From: Platerodrilus igneus
Lineage: Eukaryota > Arthropoda > Insecta > Coleoptera > Lycidae
NCBI GenBank assembly: GCA_036346225.1
Contig: JARFIW010001488.1
Span: 310,001-374,000, forward strand
Direction: 5' to 3'
Length of the DNA: 64,000 bases
In this document: positions 28,982-38,661 of the stretch, piece by piece
Position numbering within the stretch: position 1 is the first letter of the stretch
Layout of the letters: each line of letters begins with the position of its first letter
Program-made: the position numbers and the translations under genes
The notes under the pieces: model-generated
The model's database searches: none
The model's input: only the letters and a program-made list of their open reading frames with translations
Told to the model about the DNA's origin: nothing

Positions 28982-29308
28982 CTAAAACATGTCGCTGTCC
29001 TGCAGCTTCCCTGCCGCCCTGGGGTTTATGAGAAAGAGGTCTCTGGACACACTTCCCAGCCTAGAGTTGCTCCCAAAGGGCGCCGAGCCCATCTGTTCAA
29101 GCGGATCCTTGGCTTTTCTGAGCCACTCTACGGAGTACATTCTGCGCGTGAAGTCCGCCACAGACTTTTTCTCGTACTCATGGTAATTCTTTTCCATTTT
29201 GCTCTGTAGAGAGCGCAAGTACTCCCTCCTTCTGCTCTGTGGAGCTTCTTCTTCTCCCGATGCTTCTGATTCGCCTCTTCTCTCTTCTTCGCCCTCTCTG
29301 TCGCTCAT
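28982..29308 (-). CDS. Short charged protein of unknown function
   Basis: A frame of about 108 codons from ATG 29308 (MSDREGEEERRGESEASGEE). The first third is acidic and probably disordered, the middle is a basic helix (RREYLRSLQSKMEKNYHEYE), and the C-terminal third is uncharged and conserved-looking (APFGSNSRLGSVSRDLFLIN). A Met 11 codons upstream is an alternative start. It lies 25 bases upstream of the RanGAP gene on the same strand. No family recognised; real coding is supported by the spacing and the lack of any alternative here. Confidence 0.5.
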   Translation of the reverse strand: MSDREGEEERRGESEASGEEEAPQSRRREYLRSLQSKMEKNYHEYEKKSVADFTRRMYSVEWLRKAKDPLEQMGSAPFGSNSRLGSVSRDLFLINPRAAGKLQDSDMF

Positions 29309-29513
29309 CACCCTGTTTATTTTTGCTAGCGAACTGCACAAGAATCAAGCTGCATTAAAAAAGAGCGCAAGGCCCTGGGAGCAGGCATTCTTGCATTTTT
29401 GATTCGCTTCCCGATCCATGCTCGCTACCAGCGCCTTGAAAAGTGCACTTTGCTTCCTGCTTTGCGTCAGCGCTTCTCTGAAGGCTGTTCTTCTCTGTAA
29501 TAGTAATAATTCT

Positions 29514-30308
29514 CTACGGGAAGTAGGAGACAAAGAGCGGTTTCCCGGAGAACCGCATAGAGAGAAGAAACTCGTAGAGGAAAGCAGCCCTTTCTATGCT
29601 GCTGCACAAGACAAGGAGGACGCATCTTTCTCTGAGAAACACAAGTTCCACGGCGCCAGCAACCTTGGTGATCTCCCTCCTCACGTAGGCCTCCTCCCCG
29701 CTCTCGACGGAGATTCCCACAACCTGCACGGCCCGGGTCTCTCTTTTACTTGCAATTATTTGAGTGTCCAGGAAGAACGGGAGCAGGAACGGAAGATATC
29801 TCCCGAGGTCTACAAGGAGCGCATCGTCTCCCTCGTACTCCCAGAGAAGAGAAAGAGAATATTGCGCAAGAGCTCCATGGATTATGGTGTGGGACAGCCT
29901 TGCCTTGATTCTGGCCAGCTTGAGGGGATCTCCTTTGATTATCAGAAGCTCCCTCCCGTGTCTCCTGAGCTCCTGTGTCGAGAAGAGATTTTTTTCTCCA
30001 GCGAACAGGCTCTGCAGGCTTGCGCCAGATACGCCCTCTGGCCTGGAAACAACGAGCCTCTTTGTGTGCCTTAGAGGCCTCCTGTCTGCAGAAAGCCCCC
30101 GTATCTTCATGTATGTCATGGCAGTGTGCTCCTCCAGAGAAAGCGCCCTGTCCTCATTCAGAGAGTGCGCTCTGAACGTGGAGTTGAGAGTAACTTTGTG
30201 CACGTACTCTATTCCTGGGAAGGGGGGGCTTTCAGAAAAAAGAGACACCGTTCTCCGCTGTTCGAGAGAGCTGGCCGGGCTCTTCATGGAAATTTTTGGG
30301 ATTCCCAT
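29514..30308 (-). CDS. Putative RRM-like RNA-binding protein, C-terminus uncertain
   Basis: About 264 residues if it starts at the ATG at 30308 (MGIPKISMKSPASS). The C-terminal 80 residues fit an RNA-recognition-motif pattern: a first strand RAVQVVGISV, a helix EEAYVRREITKVAG, strands AVELVFLRE and CVLLVLCSS, a second helix AAFLYEFLLSMRFSG, and a last strand KPLFVSYFP. The N-terminal half is unrecognised. After the TAG, another frame continues with LLLLQRRTAFREALTQSRKQ to a stop at 29345, so the C-terminus may be longer after a frameshift near 29520. Divergent from MUS81. The domain assignment is tentative. Confidence 0.5.
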   Translation of the reverse strand: MGIPKISMKSPASSLEQRRTVSLFSESPPFPGIEYVHKVTLNSTFRAHSLNEDRALSLEEHTAMTYMKIRGLSADRRPLRHTKRLVVSRPEGVSGASLQSLFAGEKNLFSTQELRRHGRELLIIKGDPLKLARIKARLSHTIIHGALAQYSLSLLWEYEGDDALLVDLGRYLPFLLPFFLDTQIIASKRETRAVQVVGISVESGEEAYVRREITKVAGAVELVFLRERCVLLVLCSSIERAAFLYEFLLSMRFSGKPLFVSYFP

Positions 30309-30408
30309 TTTATTTCGCATGCATGGGGCAGGAGACAAAGAGCTTTCCTTGGGGCAGGTGCGGAGTGCAGTGCTTTCCCTGGAGAAGAGAGAAAAGGCTA
30401 GATGCAAG

Positions 30409-31721
30409 ATGACGGCGCGCTCGAAGTCGCACGGGGTGTCTCTCTACGCAAGGATCCTGAAGGAGCTGGACAGCCCAGGCATAGCAGTGCACAGCATCGA
30501 GGACCTTCTGAAAGTCAGGCACGTGGGGCAAGGCACTGCAGAAAAAATCCTCGGAGAGATAACGGGAGCCCCAAAAGAGGTAAGACAGGCAGAGGAGGCA
30601 AAGACCAGGAGGATATACAGGGCGCCGGTGATGTGCATCAATGACGGCGGCGAGGCCCTGAGAGTTCCGGCGCTTTTCTCTCTGGAACAGGTCGTAGCAG
30701 AGGTGGTGGGCGAGGGGGAGCTCGAGGGATACTCGCTGCTGAAACACAGGGCCACGGAGCACATAAAGAGTCGGAGCAGAAGATATTTCGGCATGTGCAA
30801 AGCAGCTTTCTTTTCCGAGAAAGGGGTCAAAAGAGCTGTGAAGTGGCTGAAGAAGTGCGGGCTGGTCATCGAGGAGGAGAGGGAAAACTTCCTGCCCACC
30901 AAAGCCCTTTTGAAGGTGTGCAGGCTGCTAGGAGAGTTATACAGCAAGGCTCCCTCCTTTCCCTACGTGGAAAAAAAGGCTGTTGCAGGGCTGAAGCTTC
31001 TTGTAGACAGCAGAGAAAAAAGAGCATGGCGGACCCCGCATACTTCCAAAGCACCCTCTGTGGGATGGAGGTCCGAAGCGAGCGGAGACAGCTGAAGCTC
31101 AGCGACTTCGTCTGGATTGTAGAGGACGAGGGCAGAGAGCTGTTTGCAGGAGTGGTTGTAGAGCGAAAGACAATAGGCGACCTTGTTGCGTCTCTCAGGG
31201 ACGGGAGGTTCAGGGAGCAGAAGAGCAGGCTGGAGAGGATTGAGGGCACGCGCATTTATGTAATAGAGGGATGCACTTCTGTCTGCGCACTTCTCTCTAT
31301 GGTGCTCACATGCACCCTAAGGCTCGCTCTTGGCGGATTTCTCGTTCTGAGGACACACTCTCCCGAGGACACGCTTTCTTTTCTCTACAGGACACACAGA
31401 GCCATCGAGGCAGCCAGCTTCTGCAGAGAGGAAGGCGTCCCTTTGCACAGGGTTCTGCACGAAGGAAAGACCTCGATAGAATCTCTCCGGGGGCAGGCGC
31501 TTTCCATCGTGGTTCTGCAGGGCGTGCGGGGCGTCTCGCAGGAGATGGCCGAGGCTGTTGTTCGGGAAGCAGGCACGCTTGGAGAGATGGCGAAAGCAAG
31601 CGGGGGTTTATTGCAGAAGATTGCCCGCGCAGCCTACTCTGGAGAAAAGAGGCTCGGGCTGAAGAGAGCGCAGCGCATCCTGAATGCCCTTGGCCTGCCT
31701 CAGGGAGTGCCTGGGTCGTAG
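30409..31721 (+). CDS. MUS81: MUS81 structure-specific endonuclease, one frameshift
   Basis: The protein of about 437 residues has an N-terminal helix-hairpin-helix (VHSIEDLLKVRHVGQGTAEK), a winged-helix region (FFSEKGVKRAVKWLKKCGLV), an ERCC4 nuclease domain (LLVDSREKR, FAGVVVERKTIGDLVASLRD with the V-ERK-x-x-DL active site) and C-terminal HhH repeats (GVSQEMAEAVVREAG). This is the order of MUS81, which with EME1 cuts branched DNA at stalled forks. The frame breaks at the A6 run 31016-31021; one more A joins DSREK to the following frame. It overlaps the convergent RhoGAP gene by 22 bases at the 3' ends. The start ATG is at 30409. Confidence 0.92.
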
Positions 31722-32707
31722 GAGACAAGCTTTTCCGTGGAGTCAATGAGGAATATTCGTCTACAGTTGATCAAGAAGAACCCGAGCAGATTCTCGAGCA
31801 AGGAAATGTTTTGCTTGAAGCTCCCTTGCTGGTCAACCACACGCATCTTGTGCTCCTCATCTACAAAAAAAGCAGGCACCATCACCACCGAAATGCTCTT
31901 GTACGTAAGCGCACTTTTCTCTCTGTTGATGAGCGTGTTGAAGAAGCAGCAGACGCTCTCCAGCCTGTCCCGCTGCTCGTTGTTCAGGATGAAGATCAGA
32001 ATGAACTTTGCAAGCACAAGAACGATCTCCGGGTCTTGCTCTCTCCCTAGCCCCATGTAGAACTCGAGGTAATCGATTGGGAAGAGCGGCCCCACCTCCC
32101 GCAGAACCTGCTTCAGGAGCCCTGCTATCGAATGCTTTCCAAAGTCCCCAAGCTCTGTTATAATAGTGCCTATGATGGCCCCGGGGCTCCGCGTGTTCTC
32201 TGTCTCCTCAGCATCTCCGTTGTCGATCAGGTTCAGCTTCTCGCGCATGTTTGCCATCTTGTTTACGAGCTCGTTCAGCTCAATAATCGAGGCGCTTTTC
32301 CGGAAGAGCCCTGGCTCTGTGGACAGATCAAAGCTGTCGATCACTCGCATCAGGCACTCAATGTCGTACTCGATCAGCGGGGACCTCTCCGAGAGCCTGA
32401 ACACGGATGGGGTCTTCCGCGTCTTGCCCGTGCTGTGCACCCGCCCAGTCCTCTTGAAGGCGTTCCGAATGCTCAAGAAGAAGTCTCCGATCAGGCAGAG
32501 CGTGTCTTCCCTCTTGTGCATATCGGCAGAAACCTCCTCGTCCACAGCCCCAATCGTCCTTGGCAGATAGTTCTGCGGGACCTTTTTCTCTATCAATAAT
32601 TTGTACTCTGCAACAAACCTCTCTCTGTATCTTTCGCGCTCCCGCATGTTTAGCGAGGTGTAGGTCGTTCCCTCAAGAGATGCGCAATTTGCCTCTGCTC
32701 CCGCCAT
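31700..32707 (-). CDS. RhoGAP-domain protein
   Basis: About 335 residues. The first ATG is at 32707 (MAGAEANCASLEG); the TTG four codons upstream is not needed. Residues about 105-330 form a RhoGAP domain: the arginine-finger loop is STEPGLFRKSASIIELNELV, with the Arg in LFRKS. The later segments DFGKHSIAGLLKQVLREVGP and FLINCRRIFLID follow family order. The protein should accelerate GTP hydrolysis by a Rho/Cdc42-type GTPase, with roles in polarity or actin. The N-terminal 100 residues are unrecognised. It overlaps MUS81 by 22 bases at the 3' end. Intact single frame. Confidence 0.82.
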   Translation of the reverse strand: MAGAEANCASLEGTTYTSLNMRERERYRERFVAEYKLLIEKKVPQNYLPRTIGAVDEEVSADMHKREDTLCLIGDFFLSIRNAFKRTGRVHSTGKTRKTPSVFRLSERSPLIEYDIECLMRVIDSFDLSTEPGLFRKSASIIELNELVNKMANMREKLNLIDNGDAEETENTRSPGAIIGTIITELGDFGKHSIAGLLKQVLREVGPLFPIDYLEFYMGLGREQDPEIVLVLAKFILIFILNNEQRDRLESVCCFFNTLINREKSALTYKSISVVMVPAFFVDEEHKMRVVDQQGSFKQNISLLENLLGFFLINCRRIFLIDSTEKLVSYDPGTP

Positions 32708-32749
32708 GCTTTCCGCCAAACAAATATTGGAAAGACAAATCCATTTTAC

Positions 32750-33031
32750 CTAAAATAGCCCTTGTTTTCTATTCTCTGCAAGCAGCGCGTCCTCGTGGAG
32801 GTCCTTTAGCCTCCTCCGGTGCCCCCGTGACTTGAGGTGCCTAGGCATGTCGTTGCTCTCCATCACACGGTCGCACTCAAGACACCGTGCCTGGCGCGGG
32901 TTCTCCAGAGGACTATGCTCCCCCTTTTCCATGATTGCCCTGATTTCGTCCAGGTCCTTCTTTCTCTTGCGCATCTTAAGCCCCTTACTCTCCCGGGAAG
33001 TGTCGCTCTTCTTTCCACGCGAAAGCTTCAT
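32750..33031 (-). CDS. BUD20: BUD20/ZNF593-type zinc-finger ribosome biogenesis protein
   Basis: A 93-residue basic protein with one U1-like C2H2 finger, CLECDRVMESNDMPRHLKSR followed by GHRRRLKDL, preceded by KKDLDEIRAIME. The 'DLDxI' helix just before the finger and the HKRR-like end are typical of the Bud20/ZNF593 family, which accompanies pre-60S particles during export. It is shorter than yeast Bud20 (166 residues), consistent with reduction. It is divergent from DNA polymerase alpha, with 25 bases between the start codons. Confidence 0.8.
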   Translation of the reverse strand: MKLSRGKKSDTSRESKGLKMRKRKKDLDEIRAIMEKGEHSPLENPRQARCLECDRVMESNDMPRHLKSRGHRRRLKDLHEDALLAENRKQGLF

Positions 33032-33056
33032 AAAAAAAGGGTGCAGTATTTTTTAA

Positions 33057-35805
33057 ATGGAGCTTGTCCTCCTCAATATCAAGAGCGAGGGTGCTGGAGT
33101 TTCTCTTTTCTGCAAGGACACACAGGGAGAAGCCCTATATGTGCAGGTGCAAGTTGTTCCCCAGGAGTACTTGGTGATTGGCGCAGATCCCAGGAGGCTA
33201 GAAGAGGAGGTAAGAGCCAGGCACGACCCGCTGGACATGGGGGGCGGCCAGCTTTCCTGGACAAGAAAAAGACGCATGGAAAGCCTGGAGGAAGTGGATG
33301 CCATGCAGGTATACTTGCCTTTTCACACAAAGCTGGAGCTAGCAGCTGCGGAAGTGCATGCTTCGTTTGCAGGCCCTGTGGAGGCATTTATGCTTCTCAA
33401 AGGAATCTGCGGCATAACGAAAATAGAGGTAGAAGGCAGCAAGGGAGCACGCCCCACAATCGTGGCCATGCAAAACATACGCAGGCTGAGCGGAGCCGTG
33501 CTTCCAGACATAAGGACGTGCTACCTCTATCCCCAGCGCGCAGGAGGAGAGGTGGTTGGCTTTGCAGGAATCGTAGGAAGCAGGGGGCAAGGGGCAAGGA
33601 TGGCCGAGAATACTATCGAAATGACAGAAGAAGCCTCCTTTCTCGCTCTTTCCTCGGACCTGGGAGCGCTCTCTTCGAGAGAAAAGGGAGCTTCGGTAGT
33701 CAAGAGAGATGATGTCATGGCAGACCTCTTCAGGAAGCTTTCTGACTTTGAGGTGGATCTTGTTGTGACATACAGGTTTCCTGAGATGGAAAAAGCCTAT
33801 GTGTCTGGGGATCAAGAGGCAGGGCGGTCTCTCTTCTGCGACCTGTACAGGTTTGTTCCCTCCATCACAAAAATGGACGAGTTCTCTGTGGACGAGATGT
33901 ACGAATTGTTTGTGCAGCACTCCAAGGGGAAGGCACGCGAGAAAGAGCAGCTGGCAGCTATTCTGGAAGGGGGGCGCTCTGGGGAAAGGGCTTCCCACAT
34001 GCTAAACGAGATGCGGGCATACGCCTTCAAAATGGCTCTGGTGACGGAGCGCGGAGAGTTGATAGCCCTGGCCGAACAGCTGACAAATGCAAGCGGAGCT
34101 CTGCTCAACACAACATTTTCTGGGTTCAAGTCAGATAGAGTTGAGCATATGCTTCTGAGCAGGATGCGGAGAGAAGGGTATCTGCCCCCGCCAAAGAGAA
34201 GAGGCACGGAAGGGTACGAGGGCGGCCATGTCTTTCTCGAGAAGGAGGGGAAGTACGAGGGCACATACATAGCGTTGTTTGACTTTAGCTCGCTCTATCC
34301 CTCAATCATTCTTGAGTACGGCGTCTGCTTCTCGAGCGTGGACTCGAACTTCCGCTCGAAAGGGTCTTTTCTTCCGGGGTTGTGCAGGAGCTTGTGGAAA
34401 GAGAAGGGCAATCAAGAGGAGGATCAAGGCAGGGGAGGATGCATGGGCCCTCAATGTAGAGCAGAGTGCAGTTAAGCTGATCACGAACTGCGTCTACGGG
34501 TGCCTGGGGTTCAAGGGATTTCGGTTCTACGACAGGAGAATTGCCTCGTTCATCACAGAAAGGGGAAGAGAAATCCTAAAGAGGACAAAGGCAAAGATCG
34601 AGAGCGCGGGATACCGTGTCATCTACGGGGACACAGATTCTGTGATGGTGGATCTGGGAATCCTCGGACAGCAGAACGGACCTTACTCCGGCGGTTTCCT
34701 CCATTATTTCCCTTGTTTCGGCGGAATACACAAACATCTTGCTTGCCTTTGAGAAGATCTTTACTATTGTTGTGATGGTTGCAAAGAAAAAGTACTTCGG
34801 GCGCTACACAAAGGAGTCTGATCTGCGGAGAGAGCCAGTGCTCCTCACCGAAAAAAAGGGGCTTGAGAGCGGGAGGAGGGACTGGGCACGCATTTCGAAG
34901 CGAACCACAGAGCAGGCAATTGAAGCGCTCCTTGCGTCCAGGAAAGAGCATCGTGCAGGAGAGATTGTTTCGATGCTCTTGCGCACCAAGGAAGAAATCA
35001 AGCACGCCCCACCCGAAGACTTTCTCATCAGAAAGCTCCTTACAAAGGATCCGGCCGACTATCCTGCACCGAAGGCCCTGCACCATGTTGAGCTGGCGCT
35101 GAGGCTCAAAAGCAAGGGGATTGTTCTCAAGTGCGGAGACATTGTCTCTTATATCATGGGGAAGGAGGGAGGGGTCCTGAGGGCATACGACCAGTCTGAG
35201 CGCGTCCTCATTGACTTCGACTACTACCTGAAAGTGCAGATCCTCGCGCCCATCCTGAGGATGCTTGTGCACTTCAGCGAGGTGGACGCGAAGAGCATCG
35301 AAAAAATGCGTGGAATCATGGGGATCAGAGAGCTGACGAAGGCTCTTCCTGCAGATCCGAGGACACAGATGACCTCTCCGTGCTGCTCTGTCCTTCAGCA
35401 TATTGGGCCCACATGTGTCAGGTGCGGGGAGGCTATTTCTTGCCAGATCCTCCTTGAAAGGATTTCCACAGCTCTGACAGCATTTGCAAAGGAAATCTAC
35501 TCCCCTGCCAGAGCCTGCCCTGAATGCGGAGGAGCCTTCCCACTGGTCCCAATATGTCCGCTATGCAACCAGCAGACCTCCTGGGAGACTTCTCCCCAGA
35601 CGTGTTTGATGCATTTCTCTCGGTGCTGGAAAGGGCTTTCTGTGGACAAGGCAGCGCCATCTCCGTGTATCTGGCTGAGATGTCCAGGCGTTCGCTCTTC
35701 AGGACGCTGGACTTCTCCCAATGGCCACTTTGCGGCGCAGAGGAGCACTGGAGCAGGAACAGGCTGATGGGAAACACAGCGGAGCTAGACAGGATTTTTC
35801 TGTAG
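33057..35805 (+). CDS. POL1: DNA polymerase alpha catalytic subunit, reduced N-terminus, about four frameshifts
   Basis: Family B polymerase signatures appear across several frames: motif A as DFSSLYPSIILEYGVCFSSV (pol alpha-type), the following VVQELVER and RRAIKRRIKAGEDAWALN, motif B region LITNCVYGCLGFKGFRFY, motif C as VIYGDTDSVMVDLG, the thumb segment LTKDPADYPAPKALHHVELA, and C-terminal zinc-binding cysteines (CVRCGE, CPECGG, CPLCNQQ). Breaks are at the G4 run 34376-34379 and near 34405, 34690 and 35560. The repaired length is about 915 residues, against about 1470 in yeast. The long N-terminus is missing and the proofreading-like region is unrecognisable. The enzyme is essential for priming and lagging-strand initiation, so the breaks are probably base errors. 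Confidence 0.9.
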
Positions 35806-35957
35806 ATGGTCTGCAGAAGCCCTAAAGCACAATAAGAATGCAGAAAAAGCTTGATGCGCTCCAGGAATAAAAATCCTAAAAAGGGAGCGGAATATGGAAT
35901 GCTGCCCCTAGCCCGCACCGTTTTATTCTTGAAGTGAGCTACTTTTTATTTTGGTTC

Positions 35958-36482
35958 ATGAACCAGCTACTTGCAGACGACCTGCTTATAAGGCTCATGG
36001 GGAAGAGGAAGGAGTGTCTCCAGAGGGTGTACTCGCAGTACATGGCAGCAATAGAGCGAATTGAGAAAAAGGAGAAGAGCCTGCTGGGGGAGAGCTATGC
36101 TGGGTTCAAGGCAGAGCTGGGGAGGCGCGAGGAGGCAAGGAGGCAGCAAGAAGAGCAGAGGAGGAGGCAGGAGGAAAATAAACTGAGGCGCGAGGAAGAG
36201 AGGAGGCGGGCAGAAGACCTGCTAAAGACAGAGGCAAGGAGGGTAGAGGAAACCATGAGGAAGCGGGCAGGCACAAAGAGGAAGATCGCTGCTGCAAAGA
36301 GGAGCCGCGCGAAGCATGTAAAGGAAGGCGAGCGGAGGGCCTCGATGGTTCTGCACCTTGGAGATGTTTCTTTTTCCTTCGCGAACAAGGAGCCTGAGCA
36401 GATGGGGGGCCAGGAGCGCGTTGACCCGAAAGTAATGCAGGTTATCTCCCAGATCCACAAGCTTTTCAAGCAGCTGGAGTAA
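35958..36482 (+). CDS. Coiled-coil protein of unknown function
   Basis: About 174 residues from the ATG at 35958 (MNQLLADDLLIRLMGKRKEC). Residues 30-120 are one long, highly charged helix rich in Arg, Glu and Gln (EEARRQQEEQRRRQEENKLR), certainly coiled-coil or single-helix. The C-terminal 60 residues look folded (SMVLHLGDVSFSFANKEPEQ, VMQVISQIHKLFKQLE). No family recognised. It lies 34 bases upstream of the next plus-strand gene. The frame is open eight codons earlier, but the A+T-rich leader suggests the later Met. Confidence 0.6.
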   Translation: MNQLLADDLLIRLMGKRKECLQRVYSQYMAAIERIEKKEKSLLGESYAGFKAELGRREEARRQQEEQRRRQEENKLRREEERRRAEDLLKTEARRVEETMRKRAGTKRKIAAAKRSRAKHVKEGERRASMVLHLGDVSFSFANKEPEQMGGQERVDPKVMQVISQIHKLFKQLE

Positions 36483-36516
36483 CTGAAGGCATTTATTTAC
36501 AAATTAATAAACAAAC

Positions 36517-38566
36517 ATGAACCTCGCGCATGTGGCAGAGTATGGGATCGGTGGAGCACTCTTTGCAAGGGTAAGTGGAATACTTGCCACTGTTTCGGAG
36601 GACAGGAAGGTGGAGGTGTACGAGCTGCCAAACCTCTTGAAAAAGAGGATGAATCTTCGGGAGCGCGGAGAAGTGAAGGGCGTGGAGATAGACCGCGAAA
36701 AGAAGAGAGTCGTTGTGGAAGTGGTAGAAAGCGGAGCAAAAGAAAAAGGCTACTACCCGGTTGGGGTAGACATGGACTGCAGCCACAAGGACCACTCGTC
36801 TGGAGGCGTCTCTTTATAGGCACACATGACAGGCTGGCGGTGTGCGAAGGCGGAAGACCCATTGGATACATCTCACCCTTCCGAAGACTACTTCCACGAC
36901 CCGATCCGGATGAAGGTGTTTGCCATCCGGGAAGGGGTGATAAGGAGTACGACCTTTTCCGAGCGTACTCGCTGCGGTGCGGAGTTGCGCTTGTGTTCAA
37001 GCAGCGAGTGGAGGCTGTGGACAGGAGGGGCGTGGAAACCATGCGCCACGAGTCGGCTCCGGAGAGCTCTTGTCGATTGAAAGGGGCGAGAAGGGATGGA
37101 ACCTCCTTTCGTTCTCCGATGGGATGCTTTGTCTGAACGGGTTCCACGAAAAGACGCTCAGCAGCTTTGTGCCCTCTCTCCTCGAAATCCGCAGAAACAG
37201 AATCTATCTCTTCTCAAAGGCCCTCGAGCGCCTGACAGTCCTCACGGCAGAGTTTGAGGTGTGCTTTGACAGCCCCGCAGAACACGTCTTCATATCAAGC
37301 AGGTTCGTATTTCTGAAAAGGGAGGACAGGGTGATGGTGCATGCAGTGGAAGACTTCAAGTACTTGTTCTATGTGGGCGGAATGGACCTATCTTCAGAGA
37401 CCAAGGATGTCGTTTTGTTTGATGGCGGGCTGCTTCATGTGCAGGAGGGCGGGGAGAGCCTCATTCCCGGACTGAGCATGTCTCTTGAGCACTTTGATCT
37501 CAAGGCAAGGACAAGGACGAGAGCACAAAAGGCCTCGTTCAGGAAGAGCCTTGCAGAAGGGATACTTCTCTTTGAAATAGGAGAGCAGGCAGAAGAGGGC
37601 GAGCAGAGCCTGGGCCCCATGGAGATAGAAATCATTAGGCACATTGCATACAAAGACCAGTATTTAATCTTTGCATTCACGAAAGACGGGAAGGTTCTGG
37701 TGGCTGGCAAGAAGTACCTCGCTGTGGCAGTTATAGGGACAGCAGTGCCCGATCTGGAGCGCGCCATTAGCTTCGACGAGAGGACAGGAAGCGTGTACAC
37801 ACTCTCGGAGACTGTGAATGTGAAAATGGAGATCTTCAGAATTCTCGCACTCCTTCTTTCGGAACAGGCTGTTCCTGCAGAGCTCGTCTTCGAGAAGTAT
37901 GGGCAGAGCAGGGGCCTACAGAAGCACATTGAGGCGCATCTGTTCAGGCTCATTGACAGGGACGAGGTCGAACCTGCAATCAATCTTGTGGACTCGCTCA
38001 TAAGTGGGTCCTACGAACTGTATGAGCGGGTGATCTCCACAATGATGAGGATGCTTGATAGCTCGAACATGGAGAAGCTGGCCACGCTGGTCCCAGCAGA
38101 TACAAAGGAAAGAATCTTCGATGCAGAGTGTCTCAGCACAATCATCGTGAACGACTTCTCTCTGGCCAGCAGGTTCTTTGACAGCTGTGTCCTGCAGAGA
38201 AAGGAGTTTCTTGTCCTCGACTTTGTGGAGTTCGCTGCAAAGATAGACTCTGAGGGCATGCACCAAAATGTCCTGGATGCGCTCCTCGACAGGTCCATGC
38301 TCTATGCAGCAGCCTCGTTCCTTGCGCGCCTAGACAAGTTCCGAGACACAGAGGCCCTCAAAAAGCTGAGGCGGGCATACTCGAGGATGCTCAAGTTCGT
38401 GGAGTCTCTCCCAGAAATCGATGAGCGGAGCGTGGGCACCCTTGAAAGTGCCCTTGAGAGCAGGAGCAGCGACGACGCGCTCTTTGTGGTCATGCTTGCA
38501 GAGAGAATGCAGATTTCCACACAGACGGAAAAATACGCGCGAAGCCACGCCCTCTCCCAGGCATAG
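36517..38566 (+). CDS. Propeller plus alpha-solenoid protein of unknown identity, multiple frameshifts
   Basis: Several frames make a protein of about 680 residues. The N-terminal half alternates short strands in a WD/propeller style (ILATVSEDRKVEVYELPN, RLFIGTHDRLAVCEGG, HVFISSRFVFLKREDRVMVH). The C-terminal 250 residues are helical (AHLFRLIDRDEVEPAINLVD, LYAAASFLARLDKFRDTEAL). This propeller-solenoid layout is shared by nucleoporins, vesicle-coat/HOPS proteins and RIC1; I could not decide among them. Frame changes are near 36805 and 37050, with probably more between 36890 and 36950. The last 500 residues are intact in one frame. Confidence 0.6.
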
Positions 38567-38661
38567 AAGCATAGCGGCGCGGGCTAAGCGAGTAAACCAT
38601 GTACCAAAACTCTTTATTTCACCACTGCTGCAGTGCCCCACGGAAGGAACATGCTTCTGGC

